A stretch of DNA of 64,000 nucleotides, from positions 1 through 64,000 of the forward strand of contig NZ_NHYM01000010.1 of the NCBI RefSeq assembly GCF_003288815.1, written 5' to 3'. The position numbers and the translations under genes were made by a program. Source of the stretch: Helicobacter sp. 16-1353. Lineage in GTDB: Bacteria; Campylobacterota; Campylobacteria; Campylobacterales; Helicobacteraceae. Below the pieces are notes generated by a model, which saw only the letters and a list, made by a program, of their open reading frames with translations, did not search any database and was not told the origin of the DNA. Positions 1 through 8,265 of the stretch are shown in pieces (position 1 is the stretch's first letter; each line of letters begins with the position of its first letter).

Positions 1-289
1 TGGAGTTTATCAAAAAAAAAAAAAACAATGTCAAGGGGGATTTTATTCTTTATGTTGTGGGTTAGAGTGGCGTATAGGTGCATTTTAGGGGACTTGCAAT
101 CCCCATAAATCCTATATAAACCTAAATATTGAGCTTATCAAAAAGCCAAAAGAATGCATAGAATATGTCGTATTCCACGAGTTGGCTCATTTGCTATATC
201 CAAATCATTCTAAGGAATTTTATAATTATCTCTCGCTGTATATGCCAGATTGGGAGAAGCGAAAGGCGACTTTAGAAATGACGGATTAG
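1..289 (+). pseudogene. Decayed YgjP-like (DUF45) metallopeptidase, 3' part
   Basis: Only the C-terminal half reads cleanly: from position 92 one frame gives GTCNPHKSYINLN, then the zinc-binding motif HELAHLLYPNHSKEF and a tail ending at TAG 287-289. This pattern (GxC, HELAH, second His, WxxR) is that of YgjP/WLM-type metallopeptidases. Upstream the frame is closed by TAG at 86-88. Removing one G from the G4 run at 88-91 joins it to the frame reading VRVAYRCILG, and an A14 run lies at 12-25. The 5' end is outside the window. I read it as a frameshifted or degenerate gene; a sequencing error at the homopolymers is the alternative. Confidence 0.55.
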
Positions 290-542
290 GGCAGATTTTA
301 GCAATGGTGAATTTAGATTTTAAATTATTAATTTTTAGAGATATATTATTTATGTCCCATTAAGCGGATTAGATGGCGGAGATTCTCAATATGGGCTATT
401 CTTAGAATCTAAGCTAAAATTTAGTTTATAGGCGTTATAGAATATTATTACAGCAAATCTAACTAATTGCAAAAATTTTTCTTTTATAGTAGAATCCATA
501 TCTTATATTTTTGGCTATATTTAGCTTAATTTGGAGTGATTA

Positions 543-914
543 ATGAGTAGTATCTTGCTAATAACACAGATAATATTAGCTTTAGTTTTAACTATTTCGG
601 TTCTTTTGCAAAAGAGTTCTAGCATAGGTTTGGGTGTGTATAGCGGAAGCAATGAATCGCTTTTTGGTGCAAAAGGTCCAGCTGGATTTATGGCTAAATT
701 TACTATGGCAATTGGTTTGATATTTATTATTAATACAATAGCTTTAGGATATTTTTACACAACACAAACAAGTAAATCTATAATGGATAACACAAAGATA
801 GAATCTAAGATTCCAGAATCCCCACCTGCAAATCCTTTGGAATCTAGTCCTTTAACTTCGCCTAGTTCGCCATTTGAAGCACCAGCAGCACCATTATTGC
901 CAAAAAGTAATTAA
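543..914 (+). CDS. secG: Preprotein translocase subunit SecG
   Basis: SecG is the small membrane subunit that assists SecYE in protein export across the inner membrane. The 123-residue product has the family layout: a hydrophobic N-terminal helix (about residues 4-22), the conserved cytoplasmic segment LLQKSSSIGLG and FGAKGPAGF, and a second helix (about 48-70). A Pro/Ser-rich tail of about 50 residues follows, as in other Campylobacterota SecG proteins. A TAGAAT -10-like hexamer lies at 490-495. The gene heads a run with frr (17-bp gap) and pyrE (3-bp gap), so the three are probably co-transcribed. Confidence 0.93.
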   Translation: MSSILLITQIILALVLTISVLLQKSSSIGLGVYSGSNESLFGAKGPAGFMAKFTMAIGLIFIINTIALGYFYTTQTSKSIMDNTKIESKIPESPPANPLESSPLTSPSSPFEAPAAPLLPKSN

Positions 915-931
915 TATTATAGGAAATTTAG

Positions 932-1489
932 ATGTTAAATGAGATTTATAATAATACTAAATCAAATATGCAAAAAGTGCTAGATTCACTAAGAAGGGAT
1001 TTTGGGACACTTCGAAGTGGCAAGGTTTCCACGATGATTTTGGATAATATTAGGGTGGATTATTATGGCACACCAACACCATTAAATCAAATCGGCTCAG
1101 TTATCGCAAAGGACGCCACGACAATAATCGTAACGCCGTGGGAAAAGACCTTGCTAAAGGATATTGAAAGAGCAATTGCAGAGGCAAATATCGGGGTAAA
1201 TCCAAATAGCGATAGCGATAGTGTAAAGCTATTTTTCCCGCCTATGACGAAAGAACAGCGAGTGGCAATCGCAAAAGAAGCTAAAGCTATGGGTGAGAAG
1301 TCTAAAATTGCTTTAAGAAATATTCGACAAGATTCTAATAATACCATCAAAAAAATAGAAAAAGAAAAGTCAATCACAGAGGACGAAAGCCGAGTAGCTC
1401 ACGATGAAATACAAAAATATACTGATGATTTTGTAAAAAAAGTCGATGAAATGGTAAAAAACAAAGAAGAAGATATTTTAAAAGTATAG
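932..1489 (+). CDS. frr: Ribosome recycling factor
   Basis: RRF works with EF-G to split post-termination ribosomes in the cytoplasm. The product is 185 residues, the normal family length, and is full length from start to stop. Family landmarks are visible: [20 protein letters not shown] near residues 27-46, PLNQIGSV, and a charged helical C-terminal half containing [21 protein letters not shown]. It sits between secG and pyrE with very short spacers, consistent with one transcript. Confidence 0.97.
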   Translation: MLNEIYNNTKSNMQKVLDSLRRDFGTLRSGKVSTMILDNIRVDYYGTPTPLNQIGSVIAKDATTIIVTPWEKTLLKDIERAIAEANIGVNPNSDSDSVKLFFPPMTKEQRVAIAKEAKAMGEKSKIALRNIRQDSNNTIKKIEKEKSITEDESRVAHDEIQKYTDDFVKKVDEMVKNKEEDILKV

Positions 1490-1492
1490 AAA

Positions 1493-2101
1493 ATGGATAT
1501 TAAAAAATATTATCTTGACGCAAATGCACTTTTAGAGGGGCATTTTTTATTAAGCAGTGGAAATCACTCAAATTATTATTTGCAATCCGCAAAAGTCCTT
1601 GAGAATCCAAAAATAGCCGAGATTCTAGCACAGGAATTAGCAAATGCAATAATAAAATATAATATAAAAGTAGATTGTGTTTGTTCCCCTGCACTTGGCG
1701 GAATCCTCGCTGGATATGAGTTAGCTAGAGCACTTGGAGTTAGATTTATTTTTACAGAACGAGTTAATGGCGTGATGAATCTTAGACGCGGGTTTAATAT
1801 AAATATAGATGAAAAAATTATAATCTGCGAGGATATAATCACCACAGGCGGAAGTGCTTTAGAATCTGCTAAATGTGTAGAAAGTTTTGGTGCTAAAATA
1901 GTCGCTTTTGCCGCTCTTGCAAATAGAGGATTCTGCAAAAGAGTAGATTCCAATATTACATCTAAGATAGAATGCAAACTTCCTAATAATATCCCATTTT
2001 TTGCATTAGAGGATTTTATATTTGAGATGTTTAGTCCAAGTGAATGCCCTATTTGCAAAAGCGGTAGTATTGCCATAAAGCCCGGCAGTCGTGGTAATTA
2101 A
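1493..2101 (+). CDS. pyrE: Orotate phosphoribosyltransferase
   Basis: PyrE makes orotidine 5'-phosphate from orotate and PRPP in de novo pyrimidine synthesis. The 202-residue protein carries the type I phosphoribosyltransferase PRPP loop [13 protein letters not shown] at about residues 113-125 and [14 protein letters not shown] near the N-terminus. The C-terminal segment [20 protein letters not shown] holds a CPxC pair, as in the longer orotate PRTase subgroup. The start lies 3 bp after the frr stop. Confidence 0.95.
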   Translation: MDIKKYYLDANALLEGHFLLSSGNHSNYYLQSAKVLENPKIAEILAQELANAIIKYNIKVDCVCSPALGGILAGYELARALGVRFIFTERVNGVMNLRRGFNINIDEKIIICEDIITTGGSALESAKCVESFGAKIVAFAALANRGFCKRVDSNITSKIECKLPNNIPFFALEDFIFEMFSPSECPICKSGSIAIKPGSRGN

Positions 2102-2109
2102 ATCAATCA

Positions 2110-2601
2110 ATGAAGCAAAAAAAGCAAACAAGCCTTCAAAAACTAACTAATAAAAATAAGCCAAATACACAAATAAAGCAAAATATTTTCCAACAAATAT
2201 TATTTATAGATAAATTCAAAGCATTTTTAACAGATATTTTTATGATTTATATGCCAATTTTATATATTGCAACTTATTTTATTTTAGGCTCAAAAGAGGC
2301 ATTTCAACAAAGTCAAATTACACTTTTTATCTGCTTTTTTCTATATGCTATTATTTTGTCTATATTATTTGCCACAAAGTCGCAAACACTGGGCTATATG
2401 TATGCAGAAATCATATTATTAAAAGATGATGATAGAAAAGTAGGATTTTTTCTAGCATTATTTAGATTTATATTATTTTGCTTTAGTATGAGTCTTGTAT
2501 TTGGATTTTTTGTGCCATTTATGAGAAAAGATAGAAAAACATTTCACGATTTTATTTGTAAAACTAAGGTTTTAAAACATAAGAGGATTCCAGTAAAATA
2601 A
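2110..2601 (+). CDS. RDD-family membrane protein
   Basis: The 163-residue protein has a basic, Lys/Gln-rich N-terminus of about 30 residues and then the RDD pattern. An FLTDIFMIYMPILYIATYF helix is followed by a second helix (about 75-95), the TLGYMYAEI segment, and a third helix with FLALFRFILFCFSMSLVFGF. Substrates of RDD proteins are mostly unknown. In this lineage RDD genes commonly follow pyrE, which supports the call but gives no function. An 8-bp spacer from pyrE suggests the same operon. Confidence 0.8.
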   Translation: MKQKKQTSLQKLTNKNKPNTQIKQNIFQQILFIDKFKAFLTDIFMIYMPILYIATYFILGSKEAFQQSQITLFICFFLYAIILSILFATKSQTLGYMYAEIILLKDDDRKVGFFLALFRFILFCFSMSLVFGFFVPFMRKDRKTFHDFICKTKVLKHKRIPVK

Positions 2602-2704
2602 TAAAATTGCCATTTATGTTGTAGAATCTTATAAAATTATTATGTTTAAACTAAAATTTAAAATAAAATAATGTAGAATCTCAAGCATAATTTATTTTTA
2701 TAAG

Positions 2705-2824
2705 ATGCTTATGGTAGATATAAAAATGGCGAAAGAAATAATGGCAAAGGAGTTAATGATGCAGGAGGAAAGTATATGGCGAGAGGAAAATATAATGGCA
2801 GGAGGAAAGTATAATGGAAGGTAG
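2705..2824 (+). other. Repeated RBS/ATG leader upstream of atpB, with overlapping short ORF
   Basis: The 110 bases before atpB contain imperfect repeats of GGAGGAAAGTATATGG, so that ribosome-site-plus-ATG modules occur at 2776, 2795 and 2814; only the last opens atpB. An open frame runs from ATG 2705 (also ATG 2726) to TAG 2822-2824, 39 residues rich in Glu, Lys and Met, and overlaps the atpB start in another frame. A second mini-frame from 2776 stops at TAA 2812-2814, sharing its last base with the atpB ATG. This looks like a translational coupling leader, but coding of the short frames is unproven. Confidence 0.35.
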
Positions 2825-3491
2825 GCTTTTTACATTTGCAGGTTTAATTAATTCAAATCACGATTTCATCATAGGTTTTTATACTGTTTTAGTCGCTATC
2901 TTAGTGCTTTTATTTGCAAAATTAGCTACTAGGAATCTTGAGGTTGTGCCAAGTGGATTACAAAATATTGCTGAGGCATTTTTGGGTGGCATTATATTTT
3001 TTGCAAAGGACGCAATAGGCGAAAAACTAGCTAGAAAATATATACCACTTACCGCCACAATCGCACTTATAGTATTTGTATCAAATATCATAGGGATAAT
3101 TCCGGGATTTGAAGCACCTAGTTCAAGTTGGAGTTTTACTTTGGTATTAGCTCTAATTGTATTTGTGTATTATCATTTCGAGGGCATAAGAGAACATGGA
3201 TTTATCCATTATTTTGGACATTTTATGGGTCCAATAAAATGGCTTGCTCCTTTAATGTTTCCTGTTGAGATAATATCCCATTTCTCAAGGGTTGTGTCAT
3301 TATCATTTAGGCTTTTTGGAAATATTAAAGGTGATGATATTTTCCTACTTGTGATGCTTATGTTAGCTCCTTGGGTTGCACCTTTGCCGGCATTTGCAAT
3401 ACTTACATTTATGGCTTGTTTGCAAGCATTTATTTTTATGATTCTAACCTATGTCTATTTGGCTGGAGCTTTGCTATTAGATGAGGAATAG
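2814..3491 (+). CDS. atpB: F0F1 ATP synthase subunit a
   Basis: Subunit a forms the proton half-channels next to the c-ring in the membrane. The 225-residue product matches the size of Helicobacter AtpB. It contains the strongly conserved fourth-helix region [14 protein letters not shown], with the essential Arg, and the C-terminal [21 protein letters not shown] with its conserved Gln. About five or six membrane helices are visible. As usual in this phylum it stands apart from the atp operon for F1. The start is chosen from the GGAGGAAA site ending 5 bases upstream. Confidence 0.96.
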   Translation: MEGRLFTFAGLINSNHDFIIGFYTVLVAILVLLFAKLATRNLEVVPSGLQNIAEAFLGGIIFFAKDAIGEKLARKYIPLTATIALIVFVSNIIGIIPGFEAPSSSWSFTLVLALIVFVYYHFEGIREHGFIHYFGHFMGPIKWLAPLMFPVEIISHFSRVVSLSFRLFGNIKGDDIFLLVMLMLAPWVAPLPAFAILTFMACLQAFIFMILTYVYLAGALLLDEE

Positions 3492-3804
3492 TATAAGGAA
3501 AAGACGATACAAACCAAAAAGTGTATTAAACTCAAATAAGGTTTTTTTATATAATTTTGCTTTTATAAGCGTTATTGTAGAGATTCTAATCGGTGCGGTT
3601 TTGGGTATTGCATTATGTTGCGGATTTGTAATATCCTTTATTGTTTTCAAAGGTAATTTATTGCTTTCTGTTGGGATATTTTGCGTTATTTTGATTATAG
3701 CTGTGTTTTTAGTATTACTATTTAGATATATTTTTTTATCCGTTTTACTTAAAACAAAAGAAATAGAGATTTTGGAGAAAATACTCATAAAATCTACAAA
3801 ATAA
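3481..3804 (+). CDS. Small two-helix membrane protein downstream of atpB
   Basis: The 107-residue protein has a basic N-terminus (residues 1-20, seven Arg/Lys), two long hydrophobic segments (about 26-54 and 60-85) and a charged C-terminal stretch. It overlaps the end of atpB by 11 bases, so it is probably translated together with it. I do not recognise a family. Size, topology and position invite comparison with AtpI/AtpZ-like assembly helpers, but no signature motif is visible and that idea is only a guess. Confidence 0.65.
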   Translation: MRNSIRKRRYKPKSVLNSNKVFLYNFAFISVIVEILIGAVLGIALCCGFVISFIVFKGNLLLSVGIFCVILIIAVFLVLLFRYIFLSVLLKTKEIEILEKILIKSTK

Positions 3805-3806
3805 AT

Positions 3807-4352
3807 ATGAGTAATAATATAGATAAATTTTTAATCACCAATCCATCGTTTTATACAAATATTGATAGAAATATTGCGTATGCAATGGAATCTGGCGTTA
3901 GTAAGATTTATTTAAGAGATATAGGATTGAGTGAGAATCTACTTATTGATTTTTTAGAATCTTGTAAAAAATACAATATTTTATTGTTTATTAACTATAT
4001 TGTTAAATTTTTATCTTACAATATTAACGGCATTCATCTAAAAGGTGGCGAATTACATTTAGTAGATAAAATACCTGCTAATTTATTTATTTCATATAGT
4101 GCACATAGCTTAGATGATGTAATAAACGCCTATAATTCGAATGTGGATTTTATTTTTTTAAGTCCGATATTGTTTGTTAAAGGTAAAATGCCCCCACTTG
4201 GTATAGAATATATTAATAAAATACCAGATATTTATAAACATAAAATCTATGCTCTAGGTGGAATAAACAGCACTAATATTGAAGATTTCTATAACTTAGG
4301 AATTAAAGGTGTAGCTGGAATAAGAATGTTTTTAAAGGATAGCAATGTTTAG
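3807..4352 (+). CDS. Thiamine-phosphate synthase / TenI-like protein
   Basis: The 181-residue product resembles the ThiE/TenI TIM-barrel family. HLKGGELHL corresponds to the IHLGQ strand, SYSAHSLDDV to the conserved S-H-S/D-E/D loop, DFIFLSPILFVKGKMPPLG to the phosphate region, and YALGGINSTNIEDFYNLGIKGVAG to the C-terminal GGI phosphate-binding motif. The protein is about 20-30 residues shorter than typical ThiE, so activity cannot be assumed. thiG lies 3 kb downstream. The start is 2 bp after the previous stop; the end overlaps the next gene by 8 bp. Confidence 0.7.
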   Translation: MSNNIDKFLITNPSFYTNIDRNIAYAMESGVSKIYLRDIGLSENLLIDFLESCKKYNILLFINYIVKFLSYNINGIHLKGGELHLVDKIPANLFISYSAHSLDDVINAYNSNVDFIFLSPILFVKGKMPPLGIEYINKIPDIYKHKIYALGGINSTNIEDFYNLGIKGVAGIRMFLKDSNV

Positions 4353-5151
4353 AAAAATTATATTAAGTTTAGTTTTTTTTGTTATTACTTTAAATGCCGA
4401 GTTTATTGGTGAGGCTGGGTATGGATATAATTATTATCGATATACTGAGCCGGGATTAATGAAAATACAAGGCAATCTACAAAGTGTATTTACCAAGCTT
4501 GGCTATTTGGGCGATGAAATAGGATTAGAATTAATCTACTCACAAACATTTGCACCAAAAACAAAATATTTTGGTTCAACAATGTCTGGAATCCCAGTCA
4601 ATGCTATCCCCTCAAAAGATAATTTCTGGAATCTTGATTTTAGATTTGGAAGAAGAATGAATATGCTTGGAAGCAATTACGATGGTTTAGCATATATTGG
4701 GGTTGGTTATAGATATTTAAAAAATAATGTTCAAAATGAGGGCGGATATACAAGAGAGCAAATATATTACTATATTCCTGTAGGATTCTATGCCATTGAT
4801 GGAATGGGTGCTGATGGACTATCTGCAAGATATGGTGCGGAATTTCGATATATGTTTTTAGGGACGAATAAGACTCATATAGGCGAAGCTATACCTTCGA
4901 TAAATCCTAGTGTTTTAACATTCACCCAAAAAAATAATTTTGGATTAAAGGTTTATATTGGATTTGAGTATGAAATAGCCCAATCATTTAAGATATTTAC
5001 ACAAGCTACGGCAGATTATTGGTATGTAAAAGATTCTAATACACAGAGTGTTACTTATATAAATAACACTTCTACATTGTATCAAGGATATTTTGTAGAG
5101 CCAAATAATAATACCATTCAATTGGGAATAGAAGTTGGCATAGGGCTTTAA
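4345..5151 (+). CDS. Outer-membrane beta-barrel protein
   Basis: The 268-residue product starts with a signal peptide (MFRKIILSLVFFVITLNA, cleavage near residue 18). The mature part alternates polar and aromatic residues with many Gly and Tyr, for example YNYYRY, GVGYRYL, YYYIPVGFYA and FGLKVYIGFEYEI, and ends in IQLGIEVGIGL. This is the appearance of an outer-membrane barrel similar in size to small Helicobacter OMPs. No ligand can be assigned. The gene overlaps the preceding ThiE-like gene by 8 bases and is followed 11 bp later by zupT. Confidence 0.7.
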   Translation: MFRKIILSLVFFVITLNAEFIGEAGYGYNYYRYTEPGLMKIQGNLQSVFTKLGYLGDEIGLELIYSQTFAPKTKYFGSTMSGIPVNAIPSKDNFWNLDFRFGRRMNMLGSNYDGLAYIGVGYRYLKNNVQNEGGYTREQIYYYIPVGFYAIDGMGADGLSARYGAEFRYMFLGTNKTHIGEAIPSINPSVLTFTQKNNFGLKVYIGFEYEIAQSFKIFTQATADYWYVKDSNTQSVTYINNTSTLYQGYFVEPNNNTIQLGIEVGIGL

Positions 5152-5162
5152 GTGGAATCCAT

Positions 5163-5990
5163 ATGGAAATAACAGTATTTTTACAAGCATTTGGTTTAAC
5201 ATTACTTGCTGGACTTAGCACTGCACTTGGGGCATTTTTAGCTTTTTTTAAAACAAAAGATGAAACGAGAATCCTAGCTTTTGGGCTTGGGTTTAGTGGT
5301 GGAGTGATGATATATCTTAGCTTTGTGGAGATTCTGCCAAAATCAATAGAATATTTTGAAAGAGCAAATGAAAATATTAATGCAAATACATTTGGCGTAT
5401 TATTCTTTTTCGTGGGAATGTTAATAGCTCTCATTATAGATTTTTTTATTCCAAAAGATGTGAATCCTCACGAGTTAAAAACGCAAGATGAAGTGCATTG
5501 TGAGCTTATAGATAAAAATAAATATATAGCTTCACATAAGCATATACATAGAACAGCTGTATTTACGGCAATTGCTATTACTATCCATAATTTTCCTGAG
5601 GGATTTGCCACATTTGTATCGGCATTGGATAATTTTGCATTTGGGCTATCTATCGCAATCGCCGTAGCAATCCATAATATCCCAGAGGGTTTAGCTGTAT
5701 CACTTCCCATATATCACGCCACTGGAAATAAAAAACAAGCTCTAAAACTTACCTTTTTATCTGGTTTAGCAGAGCCTATTGGTGCGGTGGTGGGATATTT
5801 TATACTAGCACCAATTCTTGGTGATTATACATTAGCTGTTGGTTTTAGTTTGATTGCTGGAATTATGGTATTTATATCCATTGATAGCTTATTGCCAAAT
5901 TCTAAATTAAGCACAAAAGGACATGAATCTGTCATAGGAGTGCTTTTTGGAATGGGGATAATGGCATTAAGCCTAATATTATTAGCTTAA
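5163..5990 (+). CDS. zupT: ZIP-family zinc/divalent metal transporter
   Basis: A 275-residue inner-membrane importer of the ZIP family. The metal-binding helix motifs are intact: HNFPEGFATF with His at about 142 and HNIPEGLAVSLP with His at about 171. There are about eight hydrophobic segments and a cytosolic loop (about 100-130) containing several His residues (HELKTQDEVH, SHKHIH) that may bind metal. It follows the outer-membrane protein gene and precedes nnr by 10 bp. Substrate specificity within divalent metals cannot be read from the sequence. Confidence 0.92.
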   Translation: MEITVFLQAFGLTLLAGLSTALGAFLAFFKTKDETRILAFGLGFSGGVMIYLSFVEILPKSIEYFERANENINANTFGVLFFFVGMLIALIIDFFIPKDVNPHELKTQDEVHCELIDKNKYIASHKHIHRTAVFTAIAITIHNFPEGFATFVSALDNFAFGLSIAIAVAIHNIPEGLAVSLPIYHATGNKKQALKLTFLSGLAEPIGAVVGYFILAPILGDYTLAVGFSLIAGIMVFISIDSLLPNSKLSTKGHESVIGVLFGMGIMALSLILLA

Positions 5991-6000
5991 GGGGGACTTT

Positions 6001-7380
6001 ATGAAAAATGTTTATTCTAATATTGGAATCTTAGATGAAAATGCGATAAATCAATTTGACTTAAGTAATGAGATTTTAATAGAAAATGCGGCAAATGGCT
6101 TAGAAAAAGCAATAGATAGATATGCAATAGAAAATTCTATGATAATTATTGTTGTAGGCACAGGTAATAATGGAGCTGATGGCTTGACTCTTGCTAGGCG
6201 ATTAATTGGGAAATATAATATAAAAATATATATGCCAAATGAGCCAAAAAGTGAGCTTTCTAAAAAAGAGTTAGAACGATTAAAAAAACTTAATGCGGTA
6301 TTTATAGATAAATTATTTTGTTGCGATATTGTGGTGGATTGCCTATTTGGTAGTGGCTTTAGGGGTAGTTTAGATGATGAGAAAAAAGAAATTATTGCCA
6401 CTATGAATAAGATTGCAAGAATCAATATTGCCTGTGATATTCCAAGTGGAATCTCTAGCAATGGCGAGATAGATTCTATCGCCTTTGATGCAGATGTTAC
6501 TATTAGTATGGGTGCTTTAAAACTTGCATATTTTAGCGATAGAGCAAAAGATTATATAGGTGAAATAATAGAAGTAAATCTTGGAATCTCTAAAGAAAAA
6601 TATGAGCAAGATTCTATATATAAACTACTTACAAAAGATGATTTGAAATTACCAAAAAGATTAATACAAAATAGTCATAAGGGGAATTTTGGGCATTGTT
6701 GTGTTATTGCTGGTGAGAAAGAGGGTGCTTGTATATTGAGTGCTTTAAGTGCATTTGCTTTTGGTAGCGGTTTGGTTAGTATTATAGGCGATGTAAAAAA
6801 TATCCCATATCATATTATGAATACACATTCACTGCCTAAAAATTGTAATGCTATAGCTTTTGGAATGGGACTTGGAAATAGGATTGATAAATATAATTTT
6901 GATTTTCTAGGAAAGATTCCAAGTGTTATTGATGCAGATATGTTTTATAATACTGATTTGAAAGATATTTTAGATAAGGGTAATATTGTTTTAACTCCGC
7001 ATTTGAAAGAGTTTTCATCACTTTTGAAATTGCTTGGATTGGGCGAGTTTAATAGTGAATACATAGCAAAAAATAGAATTGATTTAGCATTAAAATTTAG
7101 CGATAAATACCCGCATATAGTGCTAGTTGTAAAAGGTGCAAATAGCATTATCGCTTATGATGGCAAAATTTATATCAATACATTAGGCTTAAGCAATCTA
7201 TCAAAGGGCGGAAGTGGCGATATTTTAAGTGGAATGATTGCTTCGCTATTAAGTCAAGATTATTCACTACTTGATGCTAGTATTAGTGCTTCATTGGCAC
7301 ATTCTATCGCTTCACAAAATATTAAAACGAGTTATGGACTAGAGCCATTAGATTTAGTAGAAGAAATTAAAAAATTATAA
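6001..7380 (+). CDS. nnr: Bifunctional NAD(P)HX epimerase / ADP-dependent dehydratase
   Basis: This enzyme repairs hydrated NAD(P)H. The 459-residue protein has an N-terminal YjeF epimerase domain (about 1-200: [38 protein letters not shown]). A C-terminal ribokinase-like dehydratase domain (about 215-459) carries [34 protein letters not shown] and the nucleotide-binding [14 protein letters not shown] near residue 402. Both halves look intact. It lies 10 bp after zupT and 10 bp before thiG, in the same direction. Confidence 0.93.
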   Translation: MKNVYSNIGILDENAINQFDLSNEILIENAANGLEKAIDRYAIENSMIIIVVGTGNNGADGLTLARRLIGKYNIKIYMPNEPKSELSKKELERLKKLNAVFIDKLFCCDIVVDCLFGSGFRGSLDDEKKEIIATMNKIARINIACDIPSGISSNGEIDSIAFDADVTISMGALKLAYFSDRAKDYIGEIIEVNLGISKEKYEQDSIYKLLTKDDLKLPKRLIQNSHKGNFGHCCVIAGEKEGACILSALSAFAFGSGLVSIIGDVKNIPYHIMNTHSLPKNCNAIAFGMGLGNRIDKYNFDFLGKIPSVIDADMFYNTDLKDILDKGNIVLTPHLKEFSSLLKLLGLGEFNSEYIAKNRIDLALKFSDKYPHIVLVVKGANSIIAYDGKIYINTLGLSNLSKGGSGDILSGMIASLLSQDYSLLDASISASLAHSIASQNIKTSYGLEPLDLVEEIKKL

Positions 7381-7390
7381 AGGAAAAATT

Positions 7391-8167
7391 ATGGATAAAT
7401 TAAGAATTGGTGGAATCGAGTTTAGCTCAAGGCTAATTGTCGGCAGTGGGAAATACAAGGACTTTGCCACAACTAGAGATGCGACTTTAGCAAGTGGGGC
7501 GGAGATGATAACAGTTGCCGTTAGGCGCGTAAATATCACGGATAAGAATAGCGAAAATTTATTAGATTATTTCAAAGACACGCAAGTGAAATTCTTGCCA
7601 AATTCCGCTGGGTGCGTTACTAGCGAGGAGGCAATAGGGCTTTTTCGCCTAGTTAGGGAGGCTACAGGGATTAAAACTATTAAGCTAGAAATTATCGGCG
7701 ATACGCAAAAGACGCTCTACCCAGATGTTATTGAAACTCTCAAAGCGTGTGAGATTCTCGCAAAAGAGGGCTTTATTGTGTTTGCGTATTCTAATGATGA
7801 CCCGATTATGGCAAAAAAGCTGGAGAATGCGGGGGCTGGGGCGATTATGCCGCTTGCTTCGCCCATTGGTAGCGGACTTGGAATCCAAAATCGCTACAAC
7901 ATTACCTTTATCAAGGACGCCGTAAATGTGCCTGTAATCGTTGATGCGGGCGTGGGCTGTGCGAGTGATGCAAGTATCGCAATGGAGCTTGGGGCGGACG
8001 CTGTGCTTACGAACTCCGCGATTGCTTTGGCGAAAAATCCAGTTCTTATGGCAGAAGCTATGAAAAATGCAGTTATTGCTGGGAGATTGAGCTATTTAGC
8101 TGGGCGGATTCCCAAAAAGCCCTATGCGAGTGCCTCCTCGCCAATCGATGGGCTAGTGCAATTGTAA
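7391..8167 (+). CDS. thiG: Thiazole synthase
   Basis: ThiG condenses deoxyxylulose phosphate, dehydroglycine and ThiS-thiocarboxylate to the thiamine thiazole. The 258-residue TIM-barrel protein shows [24 protein letters not shown], the KLEIIGD strand bearing the Schiff-base Lys, [26 protein letters not shown] and [15 protein letters not shown], all normal for the family. Visibly more G and C (runs such as gcgggggctggggcg) than in flanking genes suggests different codon use, perhaps from high expression. thiS, thiF and thiH are not adjacent. Confidence 0.96.
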   Translation: MDKLRIGGIEFSSRLIVGSGKYKDFATTRDATLASGAEMITVAVRRVNITDKNSENLLDYFKDTQVKFLPNSAGCVTSEEAIGLFRLVREATGIKTIKLEIIGDTQKTLYPDVIETLKACEILAKEGFIVFAYSNDDPIMAKKLENAGAGAIMPLASPIGSGLGIQNRYNITFIKDAVNVPVIVDAGVGCASDASIAMELGADAVLTNSAIALAKNPVLMAEAMKNAVIAGRLSYLAGRIPKKPYASASSPIDGLVQL

Positions 8168-8265
8168 TCAATAAAGCTATACTAAGTGTTTATAAAAATC
8201 CACAATAAAGTATTTTGCTAATGGATTATAGTAATTGTAAAAATTAATATCTTAAATTTTCGATT

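Noticed and set aside
8168-8265. TPP riboswitch or iron-box between thiG and feoB
   Set aside because: I could not find the conserved TPP-riboswitch core upstream of thiG, nor a convincing Fur-type palindrome before feoB.
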